Shown here: in pieces, positions 12,371-24,205 of the stretch | Numbering within the stretch: position 1 is the stretch's first letter | Layout: every line of letters begins with the position of its first letter | The notes under the pieces: model-generated | What the model saw: only the letters and a program-made list of their open reading frames with translations | Database searches by the model: none | What the model was told of the DNA's origin: nothing | Assembly: GCA_973895155.1 (NCBI GenBank) | Contig: OZ316893.1 | Location: forward strand, 12,648,001 to 12,712,000 | DNA from: Marsupella aquatica | Taxonomy: Eukaryota; Marchantiophyta | Length of the DNA stretch: 64,000 nt | Reading direction: 5' to 3' | Made by a program: the position numbers and the translations under genes

Positions 12371-12769
12371 ATGGCACCAGTTAGAAAGTTGAAAGTCATG
12401 TTCACTGAACATGCAGATGGAGTTTACAAATTGTCTTGGCAGGATCCAAATCATGTTGAGGGTTCTCCGCCCACTGTTCGGACTGTCACATTGCAAGAGG
12501 TCCAAACAGATTTTCCAGACTTTTGCAATGTAGTTAGACAATGTCATTCTGATCTCAATCCAACAGTTGCGGTAGAACAATTCATCTTGTGTGCTGCATA
12601 CACTTATGCAGAGACCGTCATGAGAAGAAAACGATTTCAGGTTTACACTCACTTGGCCTATGTGGCAGGCTTTGCCGATAGAACTAAGTTTCCTGAAGCA
12701 GTCGAAACTTGTGTGAAAGAAACTTGGCATGATGAAGGGGAGGAATTTGTAGGATTCCTCCCTAATTAG
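12371..12769 (+). CDS. Small ORF, 132 residues, function unknown
   Basis: I do not recognise this protein. It opens MAPVRKLKVMFTEHADGVYK and continues with an ordinary globular composition, including LSWQDPNHVEG and AVETCVKETWHDEGEEF. The start ATG sits in a good plant context (AAGATGGCA) and the frame closes with TAG. No signal peptide or membrane segment is visible. It lies 1.1 kb beyond the 3' end of the Kolobok transposase gene and points toward it, so it could be an accessory ORF of the same transposon or an unrelated fragment. The overlapping antisense frame is an equally long but less protein-like shadow. Confidence 0.45.
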   Translation: MAPVRKLKVMFTEHADGVYKLSWQDPNHVEGSPPTVRTVTLQEVQTDFPDFCNVVRQCHSDLNPTVAVEQFILCAAYTYAETVMRRKRFQVYTHLAYVAGFADRTKFPEAVETCVKETWHDEGEEFVGFLPN

Positions 12770-13882
12770 TTAGAGACATTATGGTGCCAAAGTTGATGTT
12801 CTCCTTGCAATTTGCTACACTACTAATAAATGTTCTTGCAGAACAACTCCTGCTGGCTGGCAGCATAAGAGGTTCAATTCCTCTTGGGAGTACATTCTAT
12901 AGCACAAAATGCCATTCATAGTCATTGCCAACCTTATGGAAGAGTATAACTGATACTGGTTGATGCATGACAGAGGTGCCAAATTCCCTTTGGGAGTCTT
13001 CACCTTATTGACATACTTCACTCTCCGAGTCATTCTGCATTTTTGCTTCAGTTTATTTCAATGTTCTTTTCTCCCCTTTCAAAAGGTGTTGAAATACATA
13101 CACTCTATAGTTTTAGTGGTAACATCTCATACAAAAAAGGGAAACAACTCCAATTGTTTGTTTGGCCATGAAGAGTCTCCCAATGTCACATTTTCCACAA
13201 AACTAGGCAAAGAAAACCAATTATATTCCACAATTTAGGGGTTCTTTTGTTCGCTTTTTATTTAGTGGTGGCCAAGTTATAAACTGAGTCTAATTCATAG
13301 GACTTCAAAGCACAAACCCCCCCCCCCCCAAGCAAACCACAAATCAAGTAAAGACTCCTAACCATATAAGGCTGTTTGGCCATGATAGACAAAAACATGA
13401 CATACAAGTCATTTTATATAAGTACAAAAACTTGACATAGCAGTCAACATAGTAACATTGTATCCCTCCAGTCTGAGGATGGTAAACACTCGAAAATGGT
13501 TGGAACACTATGGGTGCCAGGTCTCGGCCCTTCTCATGGAAATTATCCCCTGCAACATTGGTATGGAATAAATTAGCATAGAGGTAACATAAGAGATACC
13601 CTAAATTACAAGATCCATTCCACACTAGGTTTTCGAATGCAAAAAAATCCTGAACAATTCTTCACTCACATGAGATATGTTAGCCGAGGTCTTATATGGA
13701 GGTCTCGCTCCATATGTACGCTGACTTTATCTGGACACAATACTTGGGTGGTACTATCTCCATAGGATGTCATGAAATCATCCTACAACAAAAACTCAGT
13801 ACAATATATTAGAATTATCATGAACAAGCGCTATATCCTTACATTTCCTTGTACCAGTCAAATTTAGTCAGTATTTTTTACC
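12770..13882. other. Spacer with a poly-C tract
   Basis: There is no supported gene, and a run of 13 C lies at 13317-13329. On the minus strand a short stretch at about 13690-13795 reads like an exon preceded by TTGTAG, but it does not join in frame to the transposase exon at 13883-14227, so I left it out. Confidence 0.5.
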
Positions 13883-16800
13883 TCATGGACATGACACTCC
13901 ATAAATGCGCTCACTTGTAGCGTCCTTCCAACTAGTGGTCCGGTCCACCAATACTCTTGTTCGAGGAGGGCGCTCCCTGACAGCAGTATTCACGGGTGTG
14001 CGAGCATATACCTTCCAGACATGCCTTCTGATATTCTCGTTCCAATCCATGGCAGCACAACACAAACGGGCCTCGTGACTGGCTGAGAAATGAATGCGCT
14101 TTGTCGCATATTTGCCCATCACGAAATGGTAAGTCTCTGACATGAAATTCTCCCGGGCCATGGTATAAAACCTCATCTTCTCGGGAGTAATGTATTTTTT
14201 CAGAAACTTCTGCATGGCCTTATGAGTCTCGCCACATACATGTACAAAAAAAAATCAATAATAAGTCGTGCATAACATGCAATCTTGCTTACCTAACCAA
14301 GTCACATTTCACAACAGAATTACATAAGTCAACACAAATTTTACCATTCTCATAGTAACGGTCAAGCTGGATGGCCCCAGGCTCCTCAAGATGCTGACAT
14401 GGTCGATCAGAAAATCTCGCACATAATCTGTGATCGCCGGCCCAATGATCACCACAGTTACCCAACTCAAAGGCCAAGGATGCAGCATCTCCCCCACTGC
14501 ATAGTGGACATTCCAATTACTTAGTCTTGTGAAATAATATGTAAGTTACCCATCCCACACTTAGTACACCTACAAATGTAAAACCTCAAAATTCACACCC
14601 TATCCAATATTATGCATACCTGCTCTTACATCGCCGACAACATACGTAGAACCATGTCTTCAACTTTGTGGCAATGTTGTGTTGAGACAGCTCTGGGTAC
14701 TTGAGGCCACGTGTTGCAATATGTATCAGTTCTCTAGGTGGCAACCCACGCATGTCCCCAACTTTATGGACCAGTGCCTCCTTCCTAAGGGCAGAGTACC
14801 CTCTCACACCCCTAGCCTTCAACCAGTCCTGCAACTTCTTAGCCGTAACTGCTTGCAACTCAGAACGGGATGCAGCTGTATCAATGTCAATGGTCACAGT
14901 GTAGGTGGCACTCACCATCTTCTCCACAAACTTCTTGATAAGGTTTTTGGCTTTATGCCACAAGTCTTTCTGGTTCCGCATTCCCATGTTCTCCACAATG
15001 TTATCAATAGTGGCCTTGTCGTCATGGATGACCTCAGTGATAGAGATCCCTGCCTCTCTCAAATTATCTAGTGCCCTTTGAGTACCCTTGTCCTCCATGT
15101 GCCAAGCATTTCTCTCTTCTCTCCTGGTAATTGTAACCATCTCAATTACCCTATTATCTTCAACATTGAGGAGAGAGGTGGTACCATGATAACCGCTCCT
15201 CGAAGAATCCCATCGAGTATCTAAGTACACCACTAATCCAGGGTCTGTCATTACAAAGCATACATACAAACTATGAGAACCAGATCAAACCAAAAAATTG
15301 GTAAGAAGAGCATGACCCTTGAGTACCCAAAAAAATCAAGTAGGATTTATAACGGTCAATTACTTACCAGTGTTAGTTGCTCGGCTCTGCTCAATGTCAT
15401 CCTTTAGCTGCTGCCACATATGACTTTTGTTTTCATTCCATTGTTGTTTTACACCTGCTATCCATCCACCCCGAGGACGTCCACGACCACTTTGAAAGTC
15501 GTGCCAATGAGCTGCAGTGGGAACATGTAAGCCAATGTGTGCTACAACAGCAGCCAAAGAGGTATAGGTGAGGCCTGCACAAAGGGTGGAATGATACAAC
15601 TGGGGGGTAATCATAGGAGAAGACCTCCCAGGCTCATTCTCGCCTGTAATATAAGTCCAACCATGACCAACCTCCCCACATCCAATGTGAATTGACCAAA
15701 GTTGATGCAACTCGGTCACTCGCTCAACTCTTGGAGTCCTCAAACATCCATGTATATGACATCGAGGTAGTAGCCTGTCCACAAAAGTAGCCACCAGGTT
15801 GCGATCAAAAAATGCAATTGTAGCTGGAAGACGAGGTGCTGCTCTACGAGTCGGTTGTGTGTCCGGAGATCCTGTAGGCTGAGAGTCAGGAACTAGAGAA
15901 GGCAAAGGGTCAACGGTTGGAGCCGCTCCTGTAGGTTGAGAGTCAGGGACAATGGATGGCTCCTGGTACAAGAAACCCACAAACTTGGTGGTCAAACATT
16001 TTCTCTTTTGTTTATAATTATAAAAAAATGAACTTTGATACTAGAGTGGTGGAAGGAGAGGATTCATACTTGTAAGTCTCCCTCATCCACATTGATGTTT
16101 GCTCCTAAAGCCACAAGAGTATCTGGATCATCCTCGCGATATAATTCTTCATCTTCCGCATCCGAAGCATATTGCTCAGCAATGTCCTCCTCCAAGAGAA
16201 TATCATCCAACACATGTGACTCCGTAGCATCCTGGACAATGTTATTGGAATCATAGATGATACAAGAACTTTTGAAAATAATACATTTTTATTCTGGGAA
16301 GTGTCATAACACAGGTCTATGGTAATCCAAACCCTAAACATGACCCAATAAATAAAATCATAGTTTAGAATAGTGTTTGGCATTATGTATGATAATCTTA
16401 TGGTTTATAATCTGTGTAACCTAATTGTAGTGACCCTAATTTTATGGTTGGGTTTAGGGTATTATATTAGATAAGTTATATATGTGTGCCCTAAATATAG
16501 GTTATAAGGTGTACCCTAATTTCATGATTTAGTTTAGGGTATTATATTAGATAAGTTATATATGTGTGCCCTAAATATAGGTTATAAGGTGTACCCTAAT
16601 TTCATGGTTTGGTTTAGGGTATTATATTAGATAAGTTATATAAGTTAGATAAGTTATATATATGTCAAAACTATGAGTACATGGAACTAATAACTATAAA
16701 TGAGTAATTGAGAGAGTGTCCGCACCTGATATGGTCGTGAAGGCTGACCTGGATCCTGCTGAGCGGTGGGCGATGGTACTGCCTCAGGCGGAATTTGAGC

Positions 16801-17091
16801 TGCCTCCGCTTCTCGCCATGCCCGAAGCTCTTGAACCACGGGTCGCACTCGATCGAGCAGCCATGTCACAACGGTAGAGTGTGTTGTGTCTGGTCCAAGC
16901 AAGCCTCGGAGGTCCTCCCACTCATCCCACCGTTCAAGTGGGACCCGGATTTCTGGCTTGGCATCCGGTCTCCGTCTCTTCTTGTAATCTATATCATCAC
17001 TCGGATAACGCTGTCTAGGTGGACCCCCTCCCCTTGGGCGACGTTTCCGCCTCCCATCTGGGAGATCCGGGGGCTGACCCCCGGTGTTCAT
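13883..17091 (-). CDS. Kolobok-type DDE transposase, six exons
   Basis: Predicted cut-and-paste DNA transposase. Exons by splice signals and frame: 17091-16726, 16232-16070, 15962-15368, 15244-14620, 14496-14293 and about 14227-13883. Exon 1 starts at an ATG and is basic (RRKRRPRGGG, a likely nuclear signal). Exon 2 is acidic. Exon 3 repeats PDSQPTG and then enters the conserved region. Exon 4 carries the presumed first catalytic Asp near TRWDSSRSGYHGT, then VIHDDKAT and DLWHKAKNL. Exon 5 has GDHWAGDHRLC. Exon 6 has the diagnostic KYATKRIHFS and AAMDWNENIRR. These match, from memory, the Kolobok superfamily, which duplicates TTAA targets. Exons 1-5 join in frame with GT-AG introns. The exon 5-6 join is in frame only with a weak GTTAGG donor, so this copy may be slightly damaged. 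Element ends were not identified. Confidence 0.75.
16430..16670. repeat. 80-bp tandem repeat inside transposase intron 1
   Basis: Nearly three units repeat GTGTACCCTAATTTCATG, TTTAGGGTATTATATTAG and ATAAGTTATATATGTGTGCC at an 80-bp period (GTTATAAGGT at 16501 and 16581). Each unit contains TTTAGGGT and ACCCTAA strings resembling the plant telomere heptamer. The array lies in the first intron of the Kolobok-type gene. Confidence 0.85.
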
Positions 17092-17094
17092 AGA

Positions 17095-17120
17095 ACCCTA
17101 CCCTAACCCTAACCCTAACC
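17095..17120. repeat. Short TTAGGG/CCCTAA tract
   Basis: About four CCCTAA hexamers, one of them shortened, lie immediately upstream of the transposase start codon (17089-17091), within its presumed 5' leader. The unit is the 6-base form rather than the usual plant 7-base TTTAGGG. Confidence 0.85.
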
Positions 17121-17454
17121 TCTAAGAAAATACCCCTAACCTCTACAACAGAGACCGAATGCCAAGCCAAACCCGGTAAAACAAAAAATAAATTGACAAA
17201 AATAAATGAATGGGCAAATCCAAAGGGAAAGAGAAGAGAAGAGAAAAGAAAAAGTACCTTGAGAAGTCAATTTGCAAATGAGGCATTGTGTACCCACATT
17301 GCCCCTTTTGCCCTCATGCCCCTCCTCCCCACTGCCTGGTACGTACACCTACTGAAACCCTAGGAAGACCTTCAGGTGGCGGCTGTTTTATCTGTTTTGG
17401 CTCTATTTTGGCACCCCCATAGGGAGAGCAATCACGGATGCAAAACATGCACGG

Positions 17455-17532
17455 TTTCCACAGCAGGATTTGAACCTCGAACCTGCTGCTTGGGAGGCAG
17501 AAGCACTAACCAGTGAACCAAGAGGACTCTTC
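17455..17532 (-). tRNA. tRNA-like sequence, possible tRNA-Gly(CCC) relic or SINE head
   Basis: Read on the minus strand, this has a TGGTTCACTGGTTAGTGC stretch resembling a tRNA D-arm/A box. It has an anticodon-arm-like TCTGC-CTCCCAA-GCAG (anticodon CCC) and a B box GGTTCAAATCC. The T-arm is odd: CAGCAGG and CCTGCTG pair around a 14-base loop instead of 7, and the acceptor stem is not convincing. A working tRNA is therefore unlikely. A tRNA pseudogene or the 5' head of a SINE fits better. Confidence 0.45.
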
Positions 17533-19800
17533 AGAGCATAGCTACTATCAACTATAAATAAAGTCATCCGAAAGATAGCAATCCTAACCGGCCCAGGCGA
17601 GGCTCTTGTTGGACCTGCTATGGGCGGATGCCCGCACAGGTTTCTTCACCCGGTCGCCCGATAGTACTCCGGGCCACCTGTCCCTGCCCGACCTGCCCGA
17701 AAATTCAAATTTCAAATTTTTGGGCTTCCACCAATCACATTGCTTGGATAGTTTTTTTCATTTTTTTCACTCATTTTTCACTATTTCAAGATCTGGTTTT
17801 TCCTGAGACGTAGATCTAGGAGAGACCTCCATTTTGAGTCATAGATTGGCTCATTTGACGAACGGACGAAAATGATCAGGCTCCTGATCGGAGGGCTGCG
17901 GAAGGGCGCTCGTCCGCGGACACCACAATCGCATTTTGGGAGTGACTACTCCGGGTCACCCGGAGTATTTTATACAGTGAAAGGGTCAAAACAATGAGGT
18001 ACACGAGGTTCATACAGTGGCATTATACCAGTATACGACAATGACGTAAAAGGAAAAGGCCAATTAAACTGAGGCAAAGTGACCTGAATCTGTTTAATTA
18101 TCATTTATCCATTCGCCTCCCAACTTGTCTGCCACGCGCGGCTACCCCCTTCCCCATGAAACTTAATCCGCCTCTCCCCAGGATTTGTAGCTTAAGTTGT
18201 AGCAGTCTGCTCTTATCCGCCCCCACAACAGATTAGGTCCTTTCAGCGCTTCGAGAACGCGGGGGAAGTGGGCGGAGGCTATAGCAAAAAAATCACTTTT
18301 TTCCTCTCACTCAAGCGTGCTTTTTGTTGAAAGGTCCGAGAAAGCGCAAAGGGACGGAAACATGGCTGTAGGATCGAACGTGTAACAGAAGGCAACCACA
18401 GTGTGTACAGTGTCTTCTTTGTATCCCTGCATTAGGGGTGGAAACTGCAGTGAACTCGATATAATAAAGCTAATTGCTGGGGTAATGTACCAATTAAGGA
18501 TGAGGGTTCTCTGCGCGCTGTCGATTTAGTAGCAGGAGTTTTACTGTATGGGCACATCACTAACGCTCGGACCGGACGACAAGCTTTAGTTTGTTCTTCA
18601 ATGCAGCCAACACTTCAGGACTTTGGATGGTTCTAGATATTCCATATTGCTAAACCATGCATAAAAGTAAAAGTACAACGTACGTAAGCACGTATCCACC
18701 AAGCCGCCAGGAAAGACAACACTCGATGTCAGTTTGCATATGTGCGTGGAGAACTGCAGGATCAGTCTTGCTGCGCGAATAAAGTTTTTTGTGGTCCTTC
18801 GGAAGTTTCTCTTCAATCATTGCAACAATCCTTTTCAGTATGTACTATATGGAAAATGGAATCGATCGTTCATGCAGTCTCTGTAATTCTTCCACTTGGC
18901 TCAGTAAGATCTCTTCCGATCCCAACGACGTAGCTTTTGCTATATCTATTTATGCTTGCAGTGGATATTGTTTCAGTACCCCCGTCCAGGACATTCTTCC
19001 ATCTAATATCCTGCAGCCTGATTACGTCCCTAACCAGAAACCTCCAGGTTACCGCATACTGAACTTAAGAAAAGTGATATCCATACTTTAATTGCAGCTC
19101 ATCGGATTTGAGACTGTTCGAGCTCAAGATCAGTGTCTTTCACCTGGATTCTGCTACTCGTGTAATGAACTTCCTGTTCTTCTTCGTGACCTGGAATTGA
19201 GTTAAAAAGAAATTCACCTATTTCAAGTAAATCAAATGAAATCTCAATATGGAATGAATTGAAACATCGACAGGCTCTTCTGTTGTTATACGTTCACTTG
19301 AGGCTCTTTCCCTGACTATATGTAACTGTGAGTCGGCCCCTTTTGGAAAAAAAGCTAATTCGTAAATTAACTCAGCCCAGAGTTCAGAATACATCGAAAT
19401 TCTTCAAATGATTATTTATTGTTATTGGTCTATATTTATCTTCCACTAGGTTTCTTTGATTGGATCGAGCTAAATAATGAACAATGTCACATTACATGGC
19501 TTCAGCAGTACGTTAGTCAAGTCCATCAGGTAGTTCGCAAATGCGCAAAATGCAGTGATTTCAATTCACTGGACACGGGCTCATCTCTTTAGGCGCATGC
19601 CTGGTACTTTTCACACTTGTGCCTTTTTGTGCAGAAATTTTCTTAAGCATTCACATGCCCAAATTAAGTTATTGACATTGCCTGCGGTAGGAGTTCAAAC
19701 AGGATATGCATTCACATAGTTACAGTAGGTCAAGTACACAGCTTACAAGTCAACTCGAAAAGTTGGTGTTGAGAGGAGGGCATCTCAAACCTTAGGGTCA
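17533..19800. other. Spacer, no gene recognised
   Basis: Only short open frames without recognisable content occur here. A hairpin with 10-bp arms (TACTCCGGGT and its complement around a single C) sits at 17947-17967. A related TACTCCGGG string occurs near 17665. It may mark an end of the neighbouring Kolobok-type element, but I cannot match it to the other side. Confidence 0.45.
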
Positions 19801-19844
19801 GCGAAAACTAACCTGTCCCGTCTCCAGTAGGAGGGTTCGGCGGG

Positions 19845-19985
19845 GTGTTAGCACTGTCACTCTCCTTTGTTCCTGGGAGCCCATGGCCACAACCAGAGGC
19901 AAAATTAAGACCATTGAGCCTAGAACCCCAAGGTCCCGGTTCAATCCTCGCTACACACCCAACGGGTGTATATTGTATATGTGTA
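19845..19985 (+). repeat. Possible tRNA-derived SINE fragment
   Basis: A polymerase III B-box-like GGTTCAATCC lies at 19938-19947, preceded by a tRNA-like CCTAGAACCCCAAGGTCCC stretch and followed by a TG-rich tail. A convincing A box and poly-A tail are missing, so this is a weak call. Confidence 0.25.
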
Positions 19986-22230
19986 GGGGTGGGTACGGAA
20001 TACCAAATGTTGCACATTGTTTTTCTTAGTAGAACACTCATATTTTACAAAATATATAAGATAAAGGGTATTGTATTTTATTTAAATTGTGAAATCATAC
20101 AAGTTCCAACAAAAAAAATCACTCTCCTTTGTTAAAAAAGGGGAGATATTTAGGGACTATGAATAATAGGTTGGACAAAACAATTTCATAGGGTTCAATG
20201 GTGGGTAAATAAAAGTTTGTTTTTTTAGATTTAGGCTTGAAAATTTTGTAAAAATGTTGGACATATTATGTTCTGGAAGTGCGGATCACTTTTATGGAAG
20301 AAGTGAAGATGGCAAGGAAACATCAAGGAGAATATTTATAGGGTGACTTTTAATTCAAAACAAAAGGTTTAAAAGAGTGACATCAAAAACAAATTAACAA
20401 TATACAATGATGTATGAATATTTTACTTTCCAACAAAAAATTTTCACAAAAAAATATTTATGCAAAAGAAACCTCAAAAATAAGAGTATGTGACCGCAGA
20501 ACCACAAATAAATTAAAGTTTTGACCAGTGCACCAAACAAAAAATTGCACCGCCTACAAAAAAAAGTTTGCACACAAAACTCGCACTAAAAAAAACCCGC
20601 CCCATCAAAAAATATGTGCATGTGAACCTATAAATTTTGGGATGATAATTTTACTCGCAAAAAAAAACAAACCACCCACCCTGACATTCAGGGACCAATG
20701 GGGACATAGCCAATGATTACATTTAACTATGGTTACATGACATGGATTTCACTAGACATTGTATTGTATAGTATTGTATACATTGTACCTCTTTGCTATA
20801 ATGGAATCAATGCATTCTTTCTCCAACATGTTGTGGTTATTTGGTGAAAGAATACCAAGCCTACTTACTTGCTTGGCCAATTATTTGTGTTACTTTGGCT
20901 TATTGGCATGAATATTGCATATTACCAGTGAAGAAATAAGTGATAGAGGTTACAATTGCTTAGTGACATGAGAGGGACGAATTGGATGTAGAGACTACCA
21001 ATGGAGAGACTTCACCAAAATGAACCAATGATGAAGTATCTCAAGATTTTGCTAGGAAGTAGACTCTGTAGTTGCGAATTTGAGAGGTCAGAGCCCATTT
21101 GGGGAGTTGCTTAATGTGAAGTCCCCCACAAATACGTGAGAATAAACAATTATTCTACATACACAATGTATCAATTAAATTCAAAACCATTTGCATCTTT
21201 TTTATACAAATTTGAAAAAAAATGAGTACCTTAATAATTCATAATTTTGTCAAAATTAGATTATTAAATATCTTTGGTACAGTCAAGTCTTTGGTTATAA
21301 TTAGTAGCCCAACTATATTTAAAAGATTAGCTTTCTCTTTTTGCATCACATTCTAATATTCTAACTTGCCAATGATTCCCTAGGGTAGAGTCCAAAACAT
21401 CTTTGAATCTACTCTTACTTGGCCTAGCTACTAATGTTCATATATAGGAGACGAGGAACAATGTGAGTGAAGGTGATATTAATTGGCAGATGAAAGTAGT
21501 AGTGGATTTCATTCATCTGCACCTAGTACTCAGAGGTGCCCCCCCCCCCCCCCCACTGGGTTTCCCCAATCCTACTATGGTACCAATTAAGAGAGGATAA
21601 ACTTGAAACTGAAAGACATGAAGAACGTATTATTAACTTTTAGCTGCCAGTACTACAGCCATGCTGTCCAATATATGCAGAAAAACAAGGGCTATATAGG
21701 ACACAATTTTAATTTACAACATGAATGGTTTATGAAAGTGAAAGGAAGGAGCTGCCCCTCAAAAAAGTGGAGCAACCTAGAAATTTTTGAAAAGGCTGTG
21801 AACCAAACACTAAGAAGGTAAATCATAATAAAATGGCTCACATTTTTGTTACAAGGTATGTGTATGATTCGTACGATGGGAGTTCTTAACAATATGCCCA
21901 CAGTCATGCAATAAGCTAGGTGAGATGATGAGGCAACCATAGTAGATTAAGCCTTTAATTTGTACAACTTTATTTACAATGTCTACCAAATTGTAGCACA
22001 CTGCAATGGAAGATAGAAACAATTGCTCTTCTGAAAATGGTTTGACTAGGTTTGCGGTCCCCCCCCTAACCTCCATTATTTCCTCTTGTATCTTTGTCGT
22101 AATCCTATTTGCATCTTTCTTCTTAGAAGACACATCTAACAAAGGAATACGAACTAGAGTTATAGCTTGCACTGAGGAAAGTAAATTAGTCTACGTTCCA
22201 ACAGCAGCATCCAAATCAAGTAGGAGATTT
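19986..22230. other. AT-rich spacer with a poly-C tract
   Basis: No gene is supported. Homopolymer A runs are frequent at 20.4-20.7 kb. A C run of about 16 lies at 21539-21554. The frame at 21603-21821 has no recognisable domain. Confidence 0.5.
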
Positions 22231-22239
22231 CATACTCAG

Positions 22240-23200
22240 GTTAGGCCTTGATTGCTTCTGAACTTTGTCATTTTATAGATCATAGGTGCAACAAATAATA
22301 ATTCATCATCAATTATAGCAAAAGACCCTCTAAGTATGGGTTCTTGTGTCAATGAAAGTAGGGTTAAAGGGTAGTGATGTTGTTATGGCTCAAGAGCTAT
22401 GATAGTTGCAAAAATGGCTTTGAGATCCTCCAAAGCGAGAAGTAATGCCCTCAAGTGCATAATGTAAGAAATTATGGTTAATCAATCTACAACATGCTCA
22501 CCATAGTTTATTGGTTATTCTTGTGAGCCAATTAAGAACTCGTCCCCTTCTGGATACTTAAGAGCTCCAAGGACATATGAGCGGGTATGAGTTGAATCTT
22601 CTCATCTTCATTTCCTTATTGCAATAGTAGATTGTAGAACGGGTTTGATCAACACTTAAGGTCTGGAATTTCATGCAACGGTGCTCCATATGGAAAACTT
22701 GGGGTCCAACAACTTAGCACGTATGGATGAATAGTTTAATTTGCAAAATAACCTCAAATAATCGATGTTTACACTAGGTCTTTTTGATGCACAAATTAAA
22801 AGAGCCCATTGTCCACCCTCCTCTGCTCTACTCTACTTTTAATTTTTCGGCCAAATTCAAAGCCTTGTTGCTCGGATGATTCTCTTGCGACTACTGTATG
22901 TTGAAGGTGAGCCCCAACAAGCTCTTCTTGATAATATCCTCTTGTCCAACTGAGATCATCAGTACATTGTCAAATAACAAAATAATTGCAATAGTCCTGA
23001 TCACTATATAGAGAACTAACTTTTAACGTCTGATAGCAAGTTGGTCCACCTCCATGCCAAGGTGCTAACTAAGCCATGCAGAGGTGGCACTCCACAACTA
23101 TTGCTCACAAAAAGGCCTCTACTTAGACAAATTTAGTGACTCTTGCATTCGGAGGGTTAAGATATGCATACTCAATGATTTGAGAAATAGCGTTACCAAA
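22240..23200 (-). pseudogene. Possible heavily decayed Ty1/copia reverse-transcriptase relic
   Basis: On the minus strand near 22.9-23.0 kb a short reading (LLFDNVLMISVGQEDIIKK) resembles the copia YVDD-box region followed by its helix, with the catalytic YVDD changed to LFDN. The surroundings have stops in all frames. This is a tentative reading based on one motif. Confidence 0.25.
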
Positions 23201-23218
23201 ATGCAGATTCAGGGAAAC

Positions 23219-23905
23219 ATTGGATTTGAGGGACGGGAGGATTAATTTCATGAAAATTTAAGACAAACAAATGAGGCACAATGTATGGTCTAAAATAATA
23301 TTTTGGCAGTTGGGGGCAGTATGAACTATTAGGGGGCGCGCAGGCGGTGTGTGATAAAGTGATTATTCCTAGAAGGGGTTTAAGTATGAAATTGAGAAAT
23401 TTCCAAACTTTTCAAACCTTACATAGTGCATTATGGGGACGGAAAGATCTTTGAGTAACGTCAAGATGGCAAAGACATTGTGGCCGACCCAAATATTAGT
23501 GACGTCCCTTGAGTAGGGAGGTCCAGCCTATGACCAAAGAATGGCTTTTGCTTAAAGCAATATTGGATTTGAGGGACAAGAGTATTTCATGCAAATTTAA
23601 GACAAACAAACGAGGCAGAGTGTATGGTCTAAAATAATATTTTGGCAGTTTGGGGCATTGTGAACTATCAACTATTGCTAGGGGCAGGAGGTGTGTGATA
23701 TAGTGGTTATTCCTAGAAGGGGTATAAAGTATTAAATTGAGAAATTTTTTAACTTTTCAAACCTTACATGGTGTTTAATGAGGACGGCAATATCTTTGGG
23801 TAAAGTTAAGATGACAAAGACATTGTGGTCGGCCCAAATATTAGTTATGTTCCTTGAGTAGGGAGGTCCAGCCTATGACCAAAGAACGGACTTAATTCGC
23901 TTAAC
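23219..23905. repeat. Tandem duplication, two units of about 343 bp
   Basis: Unit 1 begins TTGGATTTGAGGGAC at 23220 and unit 2 begins with the same words at 23563. They share most of their length, including GTGTGTGATA, CCTAGAAGGGGT, GACATTGTGG and a common end GGTCCAGCCTATGACCAAAG. The second unit has small insertions and substitutions. No ORF is present. Confidence 0.9.
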
Positions 23906-24205
23906 CCAAGGCGGTCAGGACGGCAAGAAGGTGAAGTCCCCTTTGTAAAGACATCTGAGTGGGACGCCCACCATTTCTCAGCATAAACGGCCAAGAGAGA
24001 CCGGGAGGAGCCAAAAGAGGCTTGGATTTTACCTTGCACATATGTAAGCTTCCACAATCCTAGTGGATCAATTGTTTGAGTTTTTCTTGTCTACATTGTA
24101 TTAAGGCCAAAGTAACCTTGGAAGATTACATGAATAGATACAAAAGACTTTTGTTATAGTTTCATTTATCATAGTGAATTGTTGTCCATGATCCACAAAG
24201 AAGGT

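Noticed and set aside
14309-14497. 62-residue alternative frame over transposase exon 5
   Set aside because: The frame with GDHWAGDHRLC joins in phase with exon 4. The other does not.
17095-17120. Interpretation as a true chromosome end
   Set aside because: The tract is only four hexamers long and is embedded between a gene start and ordinary sequence.
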